Assembly (NCBI GenBank): GCA_023014365.1 | Contig: JAEBUN010000005.1 | Coordinates: 186,001-250,000 of the forward strand | Length of the DNA: 64,000 nt | Reading direction: 5' to 3' | Source: Lepiota brunneoincarnata | Taxonomy: Eukaryota > Basidiomycota > Agaricomycetes > Agaricales > Agaricaceae | Shown: piece after piece, positions 45,195 to 57,207 of the stretch | Layout: each line of letters begins with the position of its first letter | How positions within the stretch are numbered: position 1 is the first letter of the stretch | Position numbers and translations under genes: made by a program | Notes under the pieces: generated by a model | The model's database searches: none | Seen by the model: the letters and a program-made list of their open reading frames with translations, nothing else | Told to the model about the DNA's origin: nothing

Positions 45195-46870
45195 GGGATG
45201 TCACCTTCCAAATGTAAATCACAGTGCCACAAATCCAAATCACTGAGCAAGAAATTTGTTAATGATGGCCATGCTCCTGATACAGCAAAAAAGCTTATAC
45301 CCAAGAATTCTAGTAGCCCTCAGAAAAAAATCAAGACCATAGCAGCAATCAGGAATGTTTTGGGTTCGGCCTGCTATCAGTGGAAAGAAAACTCCTGTTG
45401 GCTGGATACCTCTCTTCAGCTACTCTACATTTCAATTTCTACCACAATTCCTGAATTTGCAGAGGTTATCAGTACCATGGATACCAACTCCCCAATATTC
45501 AAGATCTTCAACCATTTTTTACAATGGTCTCAATCCAATGGAGATTCTTCCTGGCTTTCAAATGAATGGGACTTGTTGCAACACCAACTCTGTTTACAAA
45601 AGATTATTCAGGAAGAGTTTGGTTTCCATTCTCTTTTTGTAAGTATCTACTAGCCCATCCTTCAATTCATGCTGACATATATACAGGGATGGCTTTGGAA
45701 GGGACTTAAGATAGATGCTAGCCAAGGATGTTTCAAGGACTCCATCATTCCCCTTACATACTTTGCTCCTTTGACTGTGCAATTTTGTACATGTGATGGC
45801 GATCAGTCTACTCAAGGAAGTCATCTGGAGCTCCATACTGCCCTTCTCTCTCAGACTGATATCCTCATCTCTGCTTGGGACCATGCCCACTTTGAAGGGA
45901 ACCTAGTGAACTGGTTCAAACAATTCATGGCAATGGAACAAGAGTCTATAACTACTGGTGCTTCCTGCTGGCGACAATCTCAGGGAACTCTGCTCTGCAC
46001 TGGTGAACAGACTGATATTACCTGTCTTGTGGTCAGTCTGCCAATTGTTCTTGTAATCAAATTATCACCTAGGCAAAATGGGACTCAACTGGACTGGGAT
46101 ATCCCTGACCATCTGGAGCCACTTGGGCCAGGAGATGCAAAGAAGTTCAAGGTTGCCTATGACCTTGTAGGCTTTGATTTGACAGATCCCATGCAAAACC
46201 ATTTCATCGCCCACTACAAAGACTGCTCTAATCCAGGTGTATACACCTATAATGATTTTGACAATGGTGGCAGAGTTAAACAGGTGTCTAATTCCCAGTC
46301 AACAGCACCACTCACCAGTCTCCACTTTCCTCATGGTTATTCCCATCATGTCATTGTCTATAAACTCCATGGTGGATGACAAGCTCAGGATTGCTTTTAT
46401 CACCAGCACATTCAGCAATGTTCAAACTTGTTCAATTTTAAATTCTCAACACCCAAGATATCCCTAAAGTCAACTATTTCTTACGATGGACCCACCCCTG
46501 GTACCAATGCAGTCACAGCATTGTTCATGGATGAGCAATCCCACATCTACAAAGACTGTTGAACATGTTCATCCTACTCTTGCACACATTCCTCCAACTC
46601 TACCTATTGAACTGCTAGCAACTGCTGGAATGACTTGGTGAAGATATGGACATGGTACCTTTAGAATCACTTTTGGATGCAACTACCACCACTACCCTCC
46701 TATCCTTGCCACCTACCAAATCCTTACCATCAAACCATGGTGGCTGGGATACAGACTCTGAAGTGGAAGATCTGTATCCAGTTTGCATCCAATGCATCTG
46801 TGGGGTTCAGGGGAACTATGAATATGTCTATTCCGAAGACCATAGATCTTTGGCTAAGTGCCAAACATGT
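45195..46870 (+). pseudogene. MULE-like gene, 3' part with a ubiquitin-specific-protease-like domain
   Basis: After the mariner insertion a Lys-rich linker (KSQCHKSKSLSKKF) leads to NSCWLDTSLQLLY, which matches the Cys box of C19 ubiquitin hydrolases (N-x-CWL/Y-x-x-S). About 200 residues on come HFIAHYKDC, GVYTYNDFDNGG and YSHHVIVYKL, the positions of the His box and its neighbours. A final Cys-rich part (CIQCICGVQGNYEYVYSED) ends near 46875. The 45129-45653 and 45669-46379 frames join through a frame change or an intron near 45650. Whether protease activity exists is unknown; the catalytic Cys is present. Confidence 0.5.
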
Positions 46871-46929
46871 CACTGACACTCTCATACTCCCTGCCTGCAA
46901 CAAGTTGAAAGTCACATGTTATTATCCAT

Positions 46930-47095
46930 GAGCCTGTTTGAGTGCTATCATTGTACTCTACCCTTCAATAAAATGAAAACCTGGATCAATACAAATGTGA
47001 GTGCTCTCACCTATCTTTTTGTCTGAGGCTTACTATTTTGTAGGCAACATATTGGAGAAGCTGAGAAGCTAGGACCTAGGCAAAAAAGATTACAG
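46930..47095. other. Junction between MULE-like gene and HSF fragment
   Basis: Short non-coding stretch. HSF-derived sequence starts at about 47096, which marks the right edge of the roughly 33-kb transposon-rich block. No terminal repeat of the MULE could be identified here. Confidence 0.3.
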
Positions 47096-47389
47096 TAAGC
47101 AAGCAGTGCTGAATCTAGCGCATTCCCTAGCACCGCATACCATGAGTCATATCATTCTTCTCTTCTCTCAAAATACACAGTCGAGATTAAAAATATCTCA
47201 GCCTACCCCACTATCAAGACACCTGCCTCTGCCCCATCCCCTGCCCTATCTGTTGCCCAATCTGACAGTACCAGTCCCACTATCTTGGAAGCCAGTCACT
47301 TTGGCTCGATTAATCCCTCATTTGTATCCCACAGTACAACAGAAGATTCCTGCATTTCTAACCCAACATCATCTGCTCACCATCAACCA
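47096..47389 (+). pseudogene. HSF fragment C, left part
   Basis: This matches the middle of the HSF gene (the bases encoding SSTESSSFSNTAYRESHRSS to about SLNHQPPK), in the + direction with scattered changes. It ends at the Copia-1 insertion and continues at 57538. Confidence 0.75.
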
Positions 47390-47720
47390 TGTTGTGACTA
47401 TAGTGCAGTAGATAGTTGAGAATAATAGATGTATTCTGAAGTCCAGCAAACAAAGCTGGTGCTATCATACATATTAGATAAGGCAAAATGAAAAACACAC
47501 CTGAAGTCCAGCTAACAAAGCTGGGCTTCAGGTGTAACAGACACATAGTATTTATACATTACACTACATAGGAGAAGTTAAGAAACAGAGCTATAATGAA
47601 ACATAAACATCTCAGAAGATAAAGGAGAAACATACAGATCTCCTCTAATGAGGAGCATTGTTAAACATAAACTCCTACAGGACATCATTGAATGAGTTGT
47701 TCTGTTGTCAAACTCCAACA
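47390..47720 (-). repeat. Copia-1 3' LTR
   Basis: On minus it is preceded by the purine run AAGTGGGAG (polypurine tract). Confidence 0.9.
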
Positions 47721-47759
47721 CTCCCACTTGATGGTACAATGAGTACAATGCCTAATTGC

Positions 47760-50700
47760 TCTCAAAATTTGATGAAGGCCTCCTTCAGAAGGGCCTTAGT
47801 GAATATATCGGCAATCATTTGTTTAGTTGGCACATATTGTAGTGTGATTTTGCCTTGTTCAATGCATTCTCAAATGAAATGATAATGGATGTCAATATGT
47901 TTTGCATGAGAATGAGAAACCAGATTTCCAGATAATGTGATACAGCCTTGATTGTTAGCATGTATAATAGTGGTGGCCTCCTGAGGATAATCAAGCTCTT
48001 TGAGGAGGGTTCGAAGCCAGATTGCTTCCTTGGTGGCTGTCGATGAAGCTATATATTCAGCTTCCATTGATGATGTGGCAACAGTAGTCTGTCTCTTGGA
48101 AGACCAGGAAACCGAACTTCTGCCAAGTTCAAACACAAAACCACTCACAGATCACCTATTATCCAGATCCTGAGCCCAACTTGCATCACTCCAGCCAACT
48201 AAATCAATTTCTCCATTATCTTGGTGTCTGAGAGCAAGTTGGAGGTCAATCATCCCTTTAAGATATTGTAGAATGTGCTTAGCAGTGCTTAGGTGGGGAA
48301 TTCCGGGATTATTTGCAAATTGAGCAATGAGTCCAACCAAAAATTGAATATTGGGTCATGTTTGTGTTGCAAAAAGTAAAGAACCAACAAGCAAGAGGTA
48401 ATGTATACCTAAGGCATATTCATCATAAGCCTCAGTTTTGTCAACATATTGCGGGGATTGAGAATTCGATAAGCAATGATTGACAGCAAGAGGAGTAGAA
48501 ACTGGGTGTGAATTATGCATATTGAATCGTTCAAGAATTCAGTGGATGTATGTGGTTTGATTGAGAAAAATATGCTGATTCAATCAATCACAAGTGACCT
48601 GAATGCCAAGAACGTACTGAAGTTCTCCAAGATCCATGATATCAAAGTGATCAGTAAGATTTTCCTTGAAGGAAATAATCTTACAGAAGTTTGGGCCTGC
48701 AACTGCCATATTGTCCACATAGATGAGTACCATGAGAAGCAATTTTTCACCATTCCAGAGAATGTAAAGGCAATCATTGGTGATCACATGAGTGAACCCA
48801 AACACAGATAATGTTTCATGTAGACATATTTTCCACTGTCATCCAGCCTGCTTTAAGCCATATAGGGCTTTTCTCAGTCTCCAATATTGGCCGTTATTCT
48901 GGATGCCATCTATTCCTTTTGGCACTTTCATATAAATTTCTTCATCTAGATTTGCCTCAAGATAAGCTCCTACTGATGTCAATTTGATGGATTTCAAAGT
49001 TGAGTGAAGTGGCTAGTGATAAAAACACTTGAAGAGTTGTGAATTTTGCCACAGAGGAAAAGGTTTCATTGAAATCAATTCCCTCAATCTGTGAGAATCC
49101 TTGGGCCACAATGCAGGCCTTGAATTTGGTGTAATTCCCATGTTCATCAATTTTTTGGCAAAGCACAATTTTGCTTCCCATGGCTTTCTTTCCTTCCAGC
49201 AATTTGTCCACCCACTCAAAAACATCTCTTTTCTCCAATTGAGAATACTTGGTTTTAATGGCCTCCTTCCAACCATTGGCATTGGCAGAAGATATTGCTT
49301 CTTCATAAGTAGGTTCATCAATGGCTATGAATGCAACATGACCATGTGATTCAAATTTGGTGCCATATCGTTTAGGTTGCCGTTTTTTGCAAGTTGAAGG
49401 ATCTTGTTTAGGAAAATTCTCCCACTGCTTCGATTTCCTAGGTGTGGGAGGAACATCTGGTTCTTCTGAGGGTACAGTAGATGGTGTAACAGGTTCATTT
49501 TGAGGAGGCACCTCATAGGGTTCTTCAAGTTGGGGGATTTCTTCAGGAGGAGTTGAATCACCAATCACATTGTCAACTAGGTTGTTTACGTCTTCAGGCA
49601 AGGAATGAGTGAGTCCAATGTCCACAGATGCAACTTCACTTGGAGTATCATCTTCACTGAATTGAACATCATTGGATGTAATCAATTTCCCATTTTCTAG
49701 ATCTTCAAGTCAATAACCTTTTGTTTCATCATCCCACCAACCCAACGTTTGGACTTGAACAGCTTGAGACTCCAATTTACCATGCTGAACCTCTTTTGGG
49801 ATGTGTGCCCAACCAAGAGATCCAAAAATCCGAAGATGGGATACATCTGGTTTGCGACCTGTCCATGCCTCAAAAGGAACAAATCATTTGAGTGCCAAAG
49901 TTGAGGTAATTCATTGAATGTGGATTGAATACATGAAAGCCTCACCCCAATATTGCAGGTCAATTTTGGCAGTGTGAATCATACAACAGATCATTTTGAA
50001 GAAGACAGCAATTGCAGTGTTCAGCAATCCTGTTTTGTTGAGGTGTGTAGGGATTTGTGGTTTTGTGAATGATGCCATTCCTATGACAAAAGTCTCTCAT
50101 TTCAGAGTTTACAAACTCATTGCCACTATTGGTTTGGAGATGACATGTTTGAAGGCCAGATTGTCTCTCCAACATAGAGACAATATCCCTAACAGCAACT
50201 CCAACTTCCTCCTTCCTTTTTAGCAGCCTTCCCACAGGATAACAACAGCTCACCTCAACCACTACAAGAGCATACAAATATCCATCCCATGTCAGCACAC
50301 TTAATGGACCTGTCAAGTCCATAACAAGGAGCTCCATTTTCTCATACTTGGTAGTGCTCAAATCAGGAAGTGGAGCACAGTATGATTTTCCATGGGCACA
50401 ACTGCTACATAGGTGGTCGAATTCACAAGGTGCATGGATTGATAATCTGTCTACAAGCTTTTGATCAGCCATAGTTTTTATGGTTCTAGGACCAATATGA
50501 CCCATACGACAGTGCCAAAGGCGCATAGTGGAGGATTGTGCAATGTATGCAACATGCTGTGCAGTTTCAATACTTTGGATTTGGTACAATGTACTGGTGA
50601 GTCCAATCAGATTGGCACAGAGTAATTCATGACCTTTCCAGTATAGGATAATTCCACCATCAAAGCTTTGGATCTGTGCTCCATCATGCTGTAATGTCCC

Positions 50701-51105
50701 CATGCTGATCAAGTTTGCACCTAGACTTGGAATGTGAAGGATGTTGTCCAAAGTGACGTCCGTGATTGTAGAGTCTTGGTTAGTCCAAAAACAAATAGCT
50801 CCATGTCCAAACACTTGGACCTGATGATGACCACCAACAGATATGTGTTGATCCTTCATGTCATTGTACAATGAGAACAGTTTTCAATTTGCAACCATAT
50901 GACAGCTTGCAGCACTGTCAAGAAGAAGACCAGAAGGCAAGTTTGACAAATCAACAGCCATTAAAACTTTTCCAACCTCACAGCTTTCGGTTTGGATGGG
51001 TTTGAGTTCATCGACAGCGATATTTGAAGTACCCATATTCCGTTTTTTTACCTTTGTAGGGCATGTTGGACTCCAATGACCTTTTTGACCACAAGTGTGA
51101 CAAAC
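47760..51105 (-). pseudogene. Copia-1 pol
   Basis: Minus-strand order: end of the zinc knuckle; protease LLLDSAASCHMVAN; integrase (49960-50871) with LWHCRMGHIGPRTI, first Asp in LLVMDLTGPL, and LQTNSGNEF where DNGGEF is usual, so the second catalytic Asp is lost; reverse transcriptase parts (KFKACIVAQGFSQIEGIDF, then LLMVLIYVDNMAVAGPNF, with YVDN in place of YVDD); and RNase H (48148-47870) with SMEAEYIASSTATKEA and HANNQG for HADNQG. Three Asp-to-Asn changes at active sites plus frameshifts show an inactive copy. Confidence 0.82.
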
Positions 51106-51355
51106 TGTAGAATAACTAAGACTAACATAGGCATAAGTATCATAGTGGGAAAAACATGAGAAGACTCTACTCACCTCAGTAGCTTGTAACACAAGTACTG
51201 AGGTGTCTAACAGCAGGCTGGTAGGTATATACACTACCAACGAATATCCATAAATGGGTGGAAACATGCCCAGTGTTGACAAACAATGTACAAACAAAAG
51301 AATCCCTAAACGGGATATGTCACGGAAAGCTTGACATGAGCTTGCTAGCTCAACA
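51106..51355 (-). repeat. Copia-2 3' LTR
   Basis: 250 bp. On minus it is preceded by GGCTTGAGGGGTAG (polypurine tract). Confidence 0.9.
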
Positions 51356-51499
51356 CTACCCCTCAAGCCATGACAAGTCCGAGGGCCTGAGCAAAATGCT
51401 TGACTTTAGGCAAAGGTAATGCCTTTGTAAACATGTCAGCAATCATTTCATGTGTGGGGCAGTATACAAGCCTCAGCTTGCCCTCCTCAATCACCCATC

Positions 51500-54400
51500 A
51501 AATGAAGTGGTATTGGACATCAATATGCTTTGTCCAGGCATGGTACTGGTGGTCCTTTGTGAGGGCGAATGGCCAACTGGTTGTCGGAGTGAAGTGTTGT
51601 GGGGGTGGGGTCTTCTGCAAAGACCTGGGAGATGAGGGAGCGAAGCCATAGGGCTTCCTTGGCTGCATGCATTGCTGCCACATATTCGGACTCTGTAGTG
51701 GACAGGGTAATTAGCTCTTGACGCTTTGCACTCCAGGAGATAGCGCTGCCATTGATGAGAAATGCATACCCAGATGTGGCCCTCCTATCTTCGGCCATAT
51801 TTCCATCTGCATCTGCGTATCCCTCTAGACTCCCCCTAGAACCTCCATATGTGAGTTTTAGCCCTTGCGTGCCCTTGAGATAGCGAAAAATTCGCTTTAT
51901 GGCCTCCCAGTGAGCAGGGCCTGGGTTCCTGGAGAATTTTGAGACAACCTGCACAGCATATGCGATATCTGGCCTTGTGCCAATCACTGCATACATTAGC
52001 ATGCCCACAGCCTCCTGGTATGGGATTCTGGCCATAAATGCGATCTTGGCAGTCGTTTTTGGGCTATATTCTGAGGTAAGTCATGTGGAGGGGTCCATGG
52101 GGATTGTCACTGGTTTTTGGTCTTTGAAACCAAAACGGCGGAGCGAGGACTCTATGTAGGAGTCCTGGGACATGCTGAGGGTGTTCTGCTCATGTACGTG
52201 AGCTATCCAGATGCCTAGTAGCCAGTGGATTTTGCCCAAGTCAGTGATCTCTACATATTCGGAGATCCCTGTCTTCAGCCAGACAATGAGAGTGATCTTG
52301 GTGGCTGCGAGAGTGCAGTCATCAATGTGAACGGCAAGGATGGTGAGGTCTGGCTCATTGTGTTTGAAAAAGACACACTGGTCAACTTCACAGCGCATGA
52401 AATCAAGGTTGCTGACCAGGATCTCACATAATTGTTGATACCATCAACAACCTGACTGTTTTAGGCCATAAAGGGTCTTCCTCAACTTGCACACTTTCCC
52501 GGGGTGTGCAGGATCCTCAAATCCAGGGTGGCTGGCACATATATATGGTCTCGTCCTCGCTGAGGACACTGTTCAGGTATGCTCCCTTTATGTCGATCTG
52601 GTGGATCTCCATGTCTCAATCTGCTGCAATTGCCAGGATTGTTCTGATCGATGGGAGCTTAGCAACAGGTGCAAACATATCAAAATAGTCCACACCAGGG
52701 ACTTGGGAGAAGCCTTGTGCTACGAGGCGAGCCTTGTATTTGACCACATTCCCACTGGCATCCTTCTTGGCCTTGAAGACCCACTTGGATCCAACCTCGT
52801 TTATGCCCTCTGGGGCATCCACTAGCTCCCAGGTTCCTGCTTTCTGGAGTGTGTTGAGCTCCTCGCAAATTGCTTGCTCCCATAGGTGCTAGTCTGCTCA
52901 TTTTCGAGCTTCTTTTAGGTTTTGAGGCTCTAGTGCCTCAGCCTCTGCCATCTCTGCAGCGAAAACATGGACTTCCTCCCACTCGTTTGCCTCTACAGCT
53001 ATGACTGCATGACCTTCTTGAAGGTCTCGAGCTTTCTGGCTTGGCATTTGAGTACATTGGGGACGGGGTGTATGGTAGGCATTTTCAGGCAGTATCTGGT
53101 TGCTCTATATGTTTTGTTGAGGAGTTCTCTGGGGCTGGGGCTTGGGGTGTCACTGTTGCATTCGTTGTTGCAGCAGGTATGTTTGCCTCTGCAGTCTTGT
53201 TTGCTGGTGTTGATGTCACTCTCTCCCCCTCGAGACTAGCAGTGGTGACATGGCCCTTTATATATCGAATATTTTCGCTCAACAGACACTTTTTGAGTGT
53301 CAGGCCACCAAATTCAGTACACCAGTTGCTGGTCTCATCAAAACCCAGCCATCGTCCCTCCTTTGCCCTTGCTGACAGCTTGTTACGATCCTCTACTTGC
53401 ACCCACACCTTCTCTCCAAACTCGTGGACCTCTGACATGTCAGGTTTACGACCATGGACCATTTCATATGATGTCTTTCCATTGAGGGCCCTTGTACTGG
53501 TTCGGTTCATGAGCCAGATTGCGTGTTTGGCTGCCTTGCCCCATAAATACCAGGGAAGCTTGCTTGCATGGAGGAGTGCTCAGACACGCTTGAGGATGGT
53601 CCGATTTCGCCATTCTGCTACACCATTGTGTTGTGGAGTGTCATGGATAGTGAGCTTTTGCTTAGTCCCTTGTGATTTCAAATACTCTTTGAAATCCTTA
53701 CTAGTGTACTCGCCACCATGATCCGAATGAAGGCATTTGATCCGAGCTTCATATTGAACTTTGCACCAGACATCAAATGCTTGGTAGGTTGCAAACACAT
53801 CGGATTTGTTTGCTAGCAGCTCAAGATGGGTATATCGTGACCAATCATCGGTGAAGGTGACATAGTAGCTCTTTCCCCTTCGTGTCTGTACTGGTGCTGG
53901 CCCCCACACATTGCTGTGGATCTCTTGGCCAAATTCTGTTGCTTGATCACCTGTTCGCTCTTTTGAGATGGGCTTCCTGGTGAGTTTTGCATAAGTGCAT
54001 GACTTGCACTTGATGGGAGTATTTGCTGATAGTCTTTCGAGGTTTACACCAGTTATCATTTGTCCCTCAACAAGTTTTCGGGCGATCTGGGGTGAGATGT
54101 GTCCAAGGCAGCAGTGTAGCTGGTCTAGGGACATTGGTTCATCAATGGTATTTGCTTCTACACGTCCTTCTGCTGTCTCAAATCTGTACAGCCCTCTCTC
54201 AGAATGTGGTACCTCAGCAATCTTCTTCCCTTTTGCGTTGTGGATAGTGCATCGTCCCTTGGCAAATTTTGTGGTTATGCCTTGTTCATCTAGCTTCCCC
54301 ACTGATATGAGAGTGTATCCTACTTCAGGTGCATATAGGACATCCAATAGACATATGCTTGTCATTTCGGCACCATTCAGTAGGTCCACTATCATGCTTC

Positions 54401-54900
54401 CCTTGCCTGTAGCACTGAATTGCTGCTTGTTTGCAGCTTGTAGTGGCTTCAATTCAATTGTTTCGAAATCATGGAAGGCTTCATGGTATGGGGATATGTG
54501 CCTTGTGGCACCAGAGTCAATGATTATGATATGGGGTGGGTGTTCCTCTGACTGAGCTGCAATTGGCATCTCATCGCTTTCGTCTGCGAGGGCGCATTCA
54601 TTGTTTTGTTCCCCACAGGTTGGGAATATGTCTGGTGAGGTAAGGTTGTCCTCGTCACCCAGGGTCTCTGTTTCCACGAAAAAGGCTTCATCATCTGTCA
54701 TGACAGCATTGGCCTCCTGCCCCTTTGGGGCACTAGCTGGTTGTTTCTTTTTCTTTGGTGGTTTCAGACAGTCTGATCTCCAGTAGCCTTTCTCGTTGCA
54801 GTTAAAGCATTTTCCAGGTGGTTCCTTTGTCTCCTGTCTAGGCTTCTTGGGACCATGTTCTACTGCCATAGTGTCATCCCCCTCTGAATTCTTCGGTTTA
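51500..54900 (-). pseudogene. Copia-2 pol
   Basis: In order on minus: zinc knuckle CFNCNEKGYWRSDC (His replaced by Tyr); protease IIIDSGATRHISPY; integrase with CLGHISPQIARKL, IHSNVWGP (first Asp now Asn), CLHSDHGGEY and GVAEWRNRT; the integrase end GKTSYEMVHGRKPDMSEVHE; reverse transcriptase (GSKWVFKAKKDASGNVVKYK, then LAVHIDDCTLAATK with the DD pair intact); and RNase H (SISWSAKRQ-like segment ISWSAKRQELITLSTTESEY, LHSDNQLA). Frames change between 53580 and 52400. Inactive at the integrase level. Confidence 0.85.
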
Positions 54901-55932
54901 GCCTTGGAGCTGGAACTTGACCCATGTGACTTCCATGAGCATAGGCGATCCCATTCATCACACAACATGGTGACTAACATATCGGGGTATACCATGCCTC
55001 CTATGATTTTCACTGCAGATAGCTGTGATGATGCAAAGTTTGCAAGTTGGAAGGGAAGTGTTAGGGGAAGTAAGGGCACCGGAACCAAGTTGATATTTGG
55101 GTGGCGAATACAATCGACACCCACACTACTTATATACATAGAGGCCTGCGCACAGACCGGGTAGCCAAACACTACGTAGCTACTAGAACATAACGTACGC
55201 AAACAATATACAAACAACGTCAGTCGCACGTGGGTTAGACTCGGGGATGGGGGTGGCCAAAGGCCGAGGCCGGGCTTAGGCATCGGGCATCGGCTAGAGA
55301 GGCCGAGCACGGATACCCAACCACAGACCCCTAGACGTACCTTGCGTAAGGGGGTATAGTCCCCTTACAGGAAGTGATTGAAGTATTGTGCTTCAGTAAT
55401 CATCATCATTGATTGTTATTCCCATTGCATACAGCTCTGCTCTCCTGGTCCTCAGGTTATTTAAGAACATCCTAACGTCACCATCCTTGGGACATCTGGA
55501 CTCCAAAAACTTTGCCCGCATCTCCATTTGGTTGAAAGCCCCTTGGTATGTGAATTCTTGTACTACGGCATCCCAGACTTCCTTGACATAGTCAAAACTC
55601 TCCGTCATTATCAGGATAGAGTCTGGTAAATGTTGCGACAGCAGGGAACGTGCTATATCCTCATTTCTGTCCCATTCTTGGATGTCTGCATCTGTTCCTA
55701 CAGGGACTGTGGGGGTAGTGCTCTTTGCTTTGCCTTTGCCGATGGATGGGGTACCAGGAGGGGTGGTGGATGAAGTGGTAAGGGTGGGACGTGGCTTGCT
55801 TCCATTGAAGTGACCCCATAGTCCTTTTCCACGTATGACGGTACAGAAACACACAGAGAATATTAGCCAGTTTGTGCCTTGGGGGTCAAGGGGTGGTACA
55901 GAGGTGGAGAGGTTGTCATTTATGGTGTTCAT
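54900..55932 (-). pseudogene. Copia-2 gag, interrupted by a solo LTR
   Basis: The first frame (55393-55932) starts with MNTINDNLSTSVPPLDPQGT and contains the gag helical core (EWDRNEDIARSLLSQHLPDS, FDYVKEVWDAVVQEFTYQGA, NNLRTRRAELYAMG). A TGA follows NDDDY. The solo LTR at 55059-55369 then interrupts, after which FQLANFASSQLSAVK continues the gag sequence. Confidence 0.8.
55059..55369. mobile_element. Solo LTR inside Copia-2 gag
   Basis: 311 bp from TGTTAGGGGAAGTAAGGGC to GTCCCCTTACA, with a perfect target duplication GGAAG (55054-55058, 55370-55374). It is GC-rich and CpG-rich compared with its host element (ACGTAGCTACTAGAACATAA, GTCAGTCGCACGTGGG), in line with the youngest age in the nest. 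Confidence 0.85.
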
Positions 55933-55975
55933 GTTGTGTATGACACATTGTAATGAGTGTTAGAAAAATTTTTTG

Positions 55976-55992
55976 GGTCGGGGCCCATAACC
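55976..55992 (-). promoter_or_regulatory. Copia-2 primer-binding site, half initiator tRNA type
   Basis: GGTTATGGGCCCC directly after the LTR end on minus, the same core as in Copia-1. Confidence 0.6.
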
Positions 55993-56298
55993 TGTAGAAT
56001 AACTAAGACTCAGTAGCTCATAACACGAGTACTATATATTCTATACCTGTAGAATAACTAAGACTAACATAGGCATAAGTATCATAGTGGGAAAAACATG
56101 AGAAGACTCTACTCACCTCAGTAGCTTGTAATGCAAGTACTGAGGTGTCTAACGGCAGGCTGGTAGGTATATACACTACCGACAAATATCCATAAATGGG
56201 CGGAAACATGCCCAGTGTCGACAAATAATGTACAAACAAAAGAATCCCTAAACAGGGATATGTCGCGGAAAGCTTGACATGAGCTTGCTAGCTCAACA
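55993..56298 (-). repeat. Copia-2 5' LTR with a 55-bp terminal duplication
   Basis: The full LTR is 56048-56298. TGTAGAATAACTAAGACT is repeated at 55993, followed by a rearranged piece (CAGTAGCTCATAACACGAGT) before the second copy. Confidence 0.8.
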
Positions 56299-57207
56299 CA
56301 AACGTCATCCGGTTTGGGTTCTTGTCTTTTCTTTCCCTTCTTCAGCTTATTTTTGTTGTCCATCACAGGCTTGGTTCCACTCTCCCTTTTCGAAGGATTG
56401 GTTTGTGTAACAAGTGCCAATGTTTTAGCCCTTTTGTTGGTTACAACAGCAATATCTTCTTGAACTAAATGTTCATAAACAGAAGTCAATTCTGTCATTA
56501 CCATATCAAGGGTGAGTTTTGTTCCTTGATATAATAAACTCTGTTTGACGACTTCCCATGTTGCAGTATGCAGGAGTGATGAGAGCAAGGCATTGATGAT
56601 AATGGTGTCATCCAAGCAATGACCAACTTCGTGGATCTGGCGACGAATGTTGATATAGAAGGCAATGTGTTCGGAGATAGGTAAGCTTCCATCCCATTGT
56701 TTCGAATAAAGCTTCTGATGCAGATAATGAACATTTAAGCCACTTTGCCTATCAACATAAAGAGTCCAATGGCGATCCCACATGTCCTCAGAGGTTTCAA
56801 TATCAATGATGGATTCTCATTGGGTGAATTTGATGGCACCTCGCATTAGGCCCATAGCAGCATCATCCTTGTTCAACCATCAATCATATTGATCTGTAGC
56901 TTGTTCCCAGCTCTGGAACTCCTTTGATTGGAAGATTTCAAGTTCACTAGAGACAGTTGATATACTTCCTTCTTTATCCTTATTGGCAACAGAAGTTGAT
57001 GTGGCACCAGCTTTAAGGGCAGCAAGTTTAGGAAACACATGAGGGGGCACAGGGGGACAATGCTCTCGACCAGTGACAACACCCCAGAGCGATTTGGCTT
57101 GTAACGCAGCTTTCATATTGTCAGCCCAAACATGATAGTTGCTGCCATTGAGCTTCGGAAACTGTAAGGTTTCAGAAGTTGTTTCGCGTTCCGCGGGGCC
57201 CATAACC
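56299..57207 (-). pseudogene. Copia-1 gag
   Basis: Frame 56880-57218 carries the conserved start FPKLNGSNYHVWADNMKAAL (a gag-pre motif of Ty1/Copia elements) and SLWGVVTGREHCP. Frame 56783 onwards carries the helical UBN2-like part (LYSKQWDGSLPISEHIAFYI; TLDMVMTELTSVYEHLV) and a Lys-rich end. Frame breaks lie at about 56815-56880. The zinc knuckle is cut by Copia-2: the sequence stops after PDDVC and resumes at 51105 with HTCGQKGHWSPTC. Confidence 0.8.
57193..57207 (-). promoter_or_regulatory. Copia-1 primer-binding site, half initiator tRNA type
   Basis: Directly after the 5' LTR the minus strand reads GGTTATGGGCCCC. The complement of the conserved initiator-tRNA-Met anticodon arm is GGTTATGAGCCC, so it fits with one G-U-compatible change. 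Ty5 and copia use a tRNA cut in this region. Confidence 0.6.

Larger units (their letters stand above)
51106..56298 (-). mobile_element. Copia-2, nested in Copia-1
   Basis: LTRs 51106-51355 and 56048-56298 (TGTAGAATAACTAAGACTAA to GCTAGCTCAACA), target duplication CAAAC on both sides (51101-51105, 56299-56303). It lies in the zinc-knuckle codons of Copia-1 gag. The 5' LTR carries an extra 55-bp partial duplication (55993-56047). Coding order on minus: gag, protease, integrase, reverse transcriptase, RNase H. Confidence 0.92.

Noticed and set aside
53041..53721. A 226-residue plus-strand ORF within Copia-2
   Set aside because: Antisense to the integrase C-terminal part of Copia-2; composition typical of a shadow frame.
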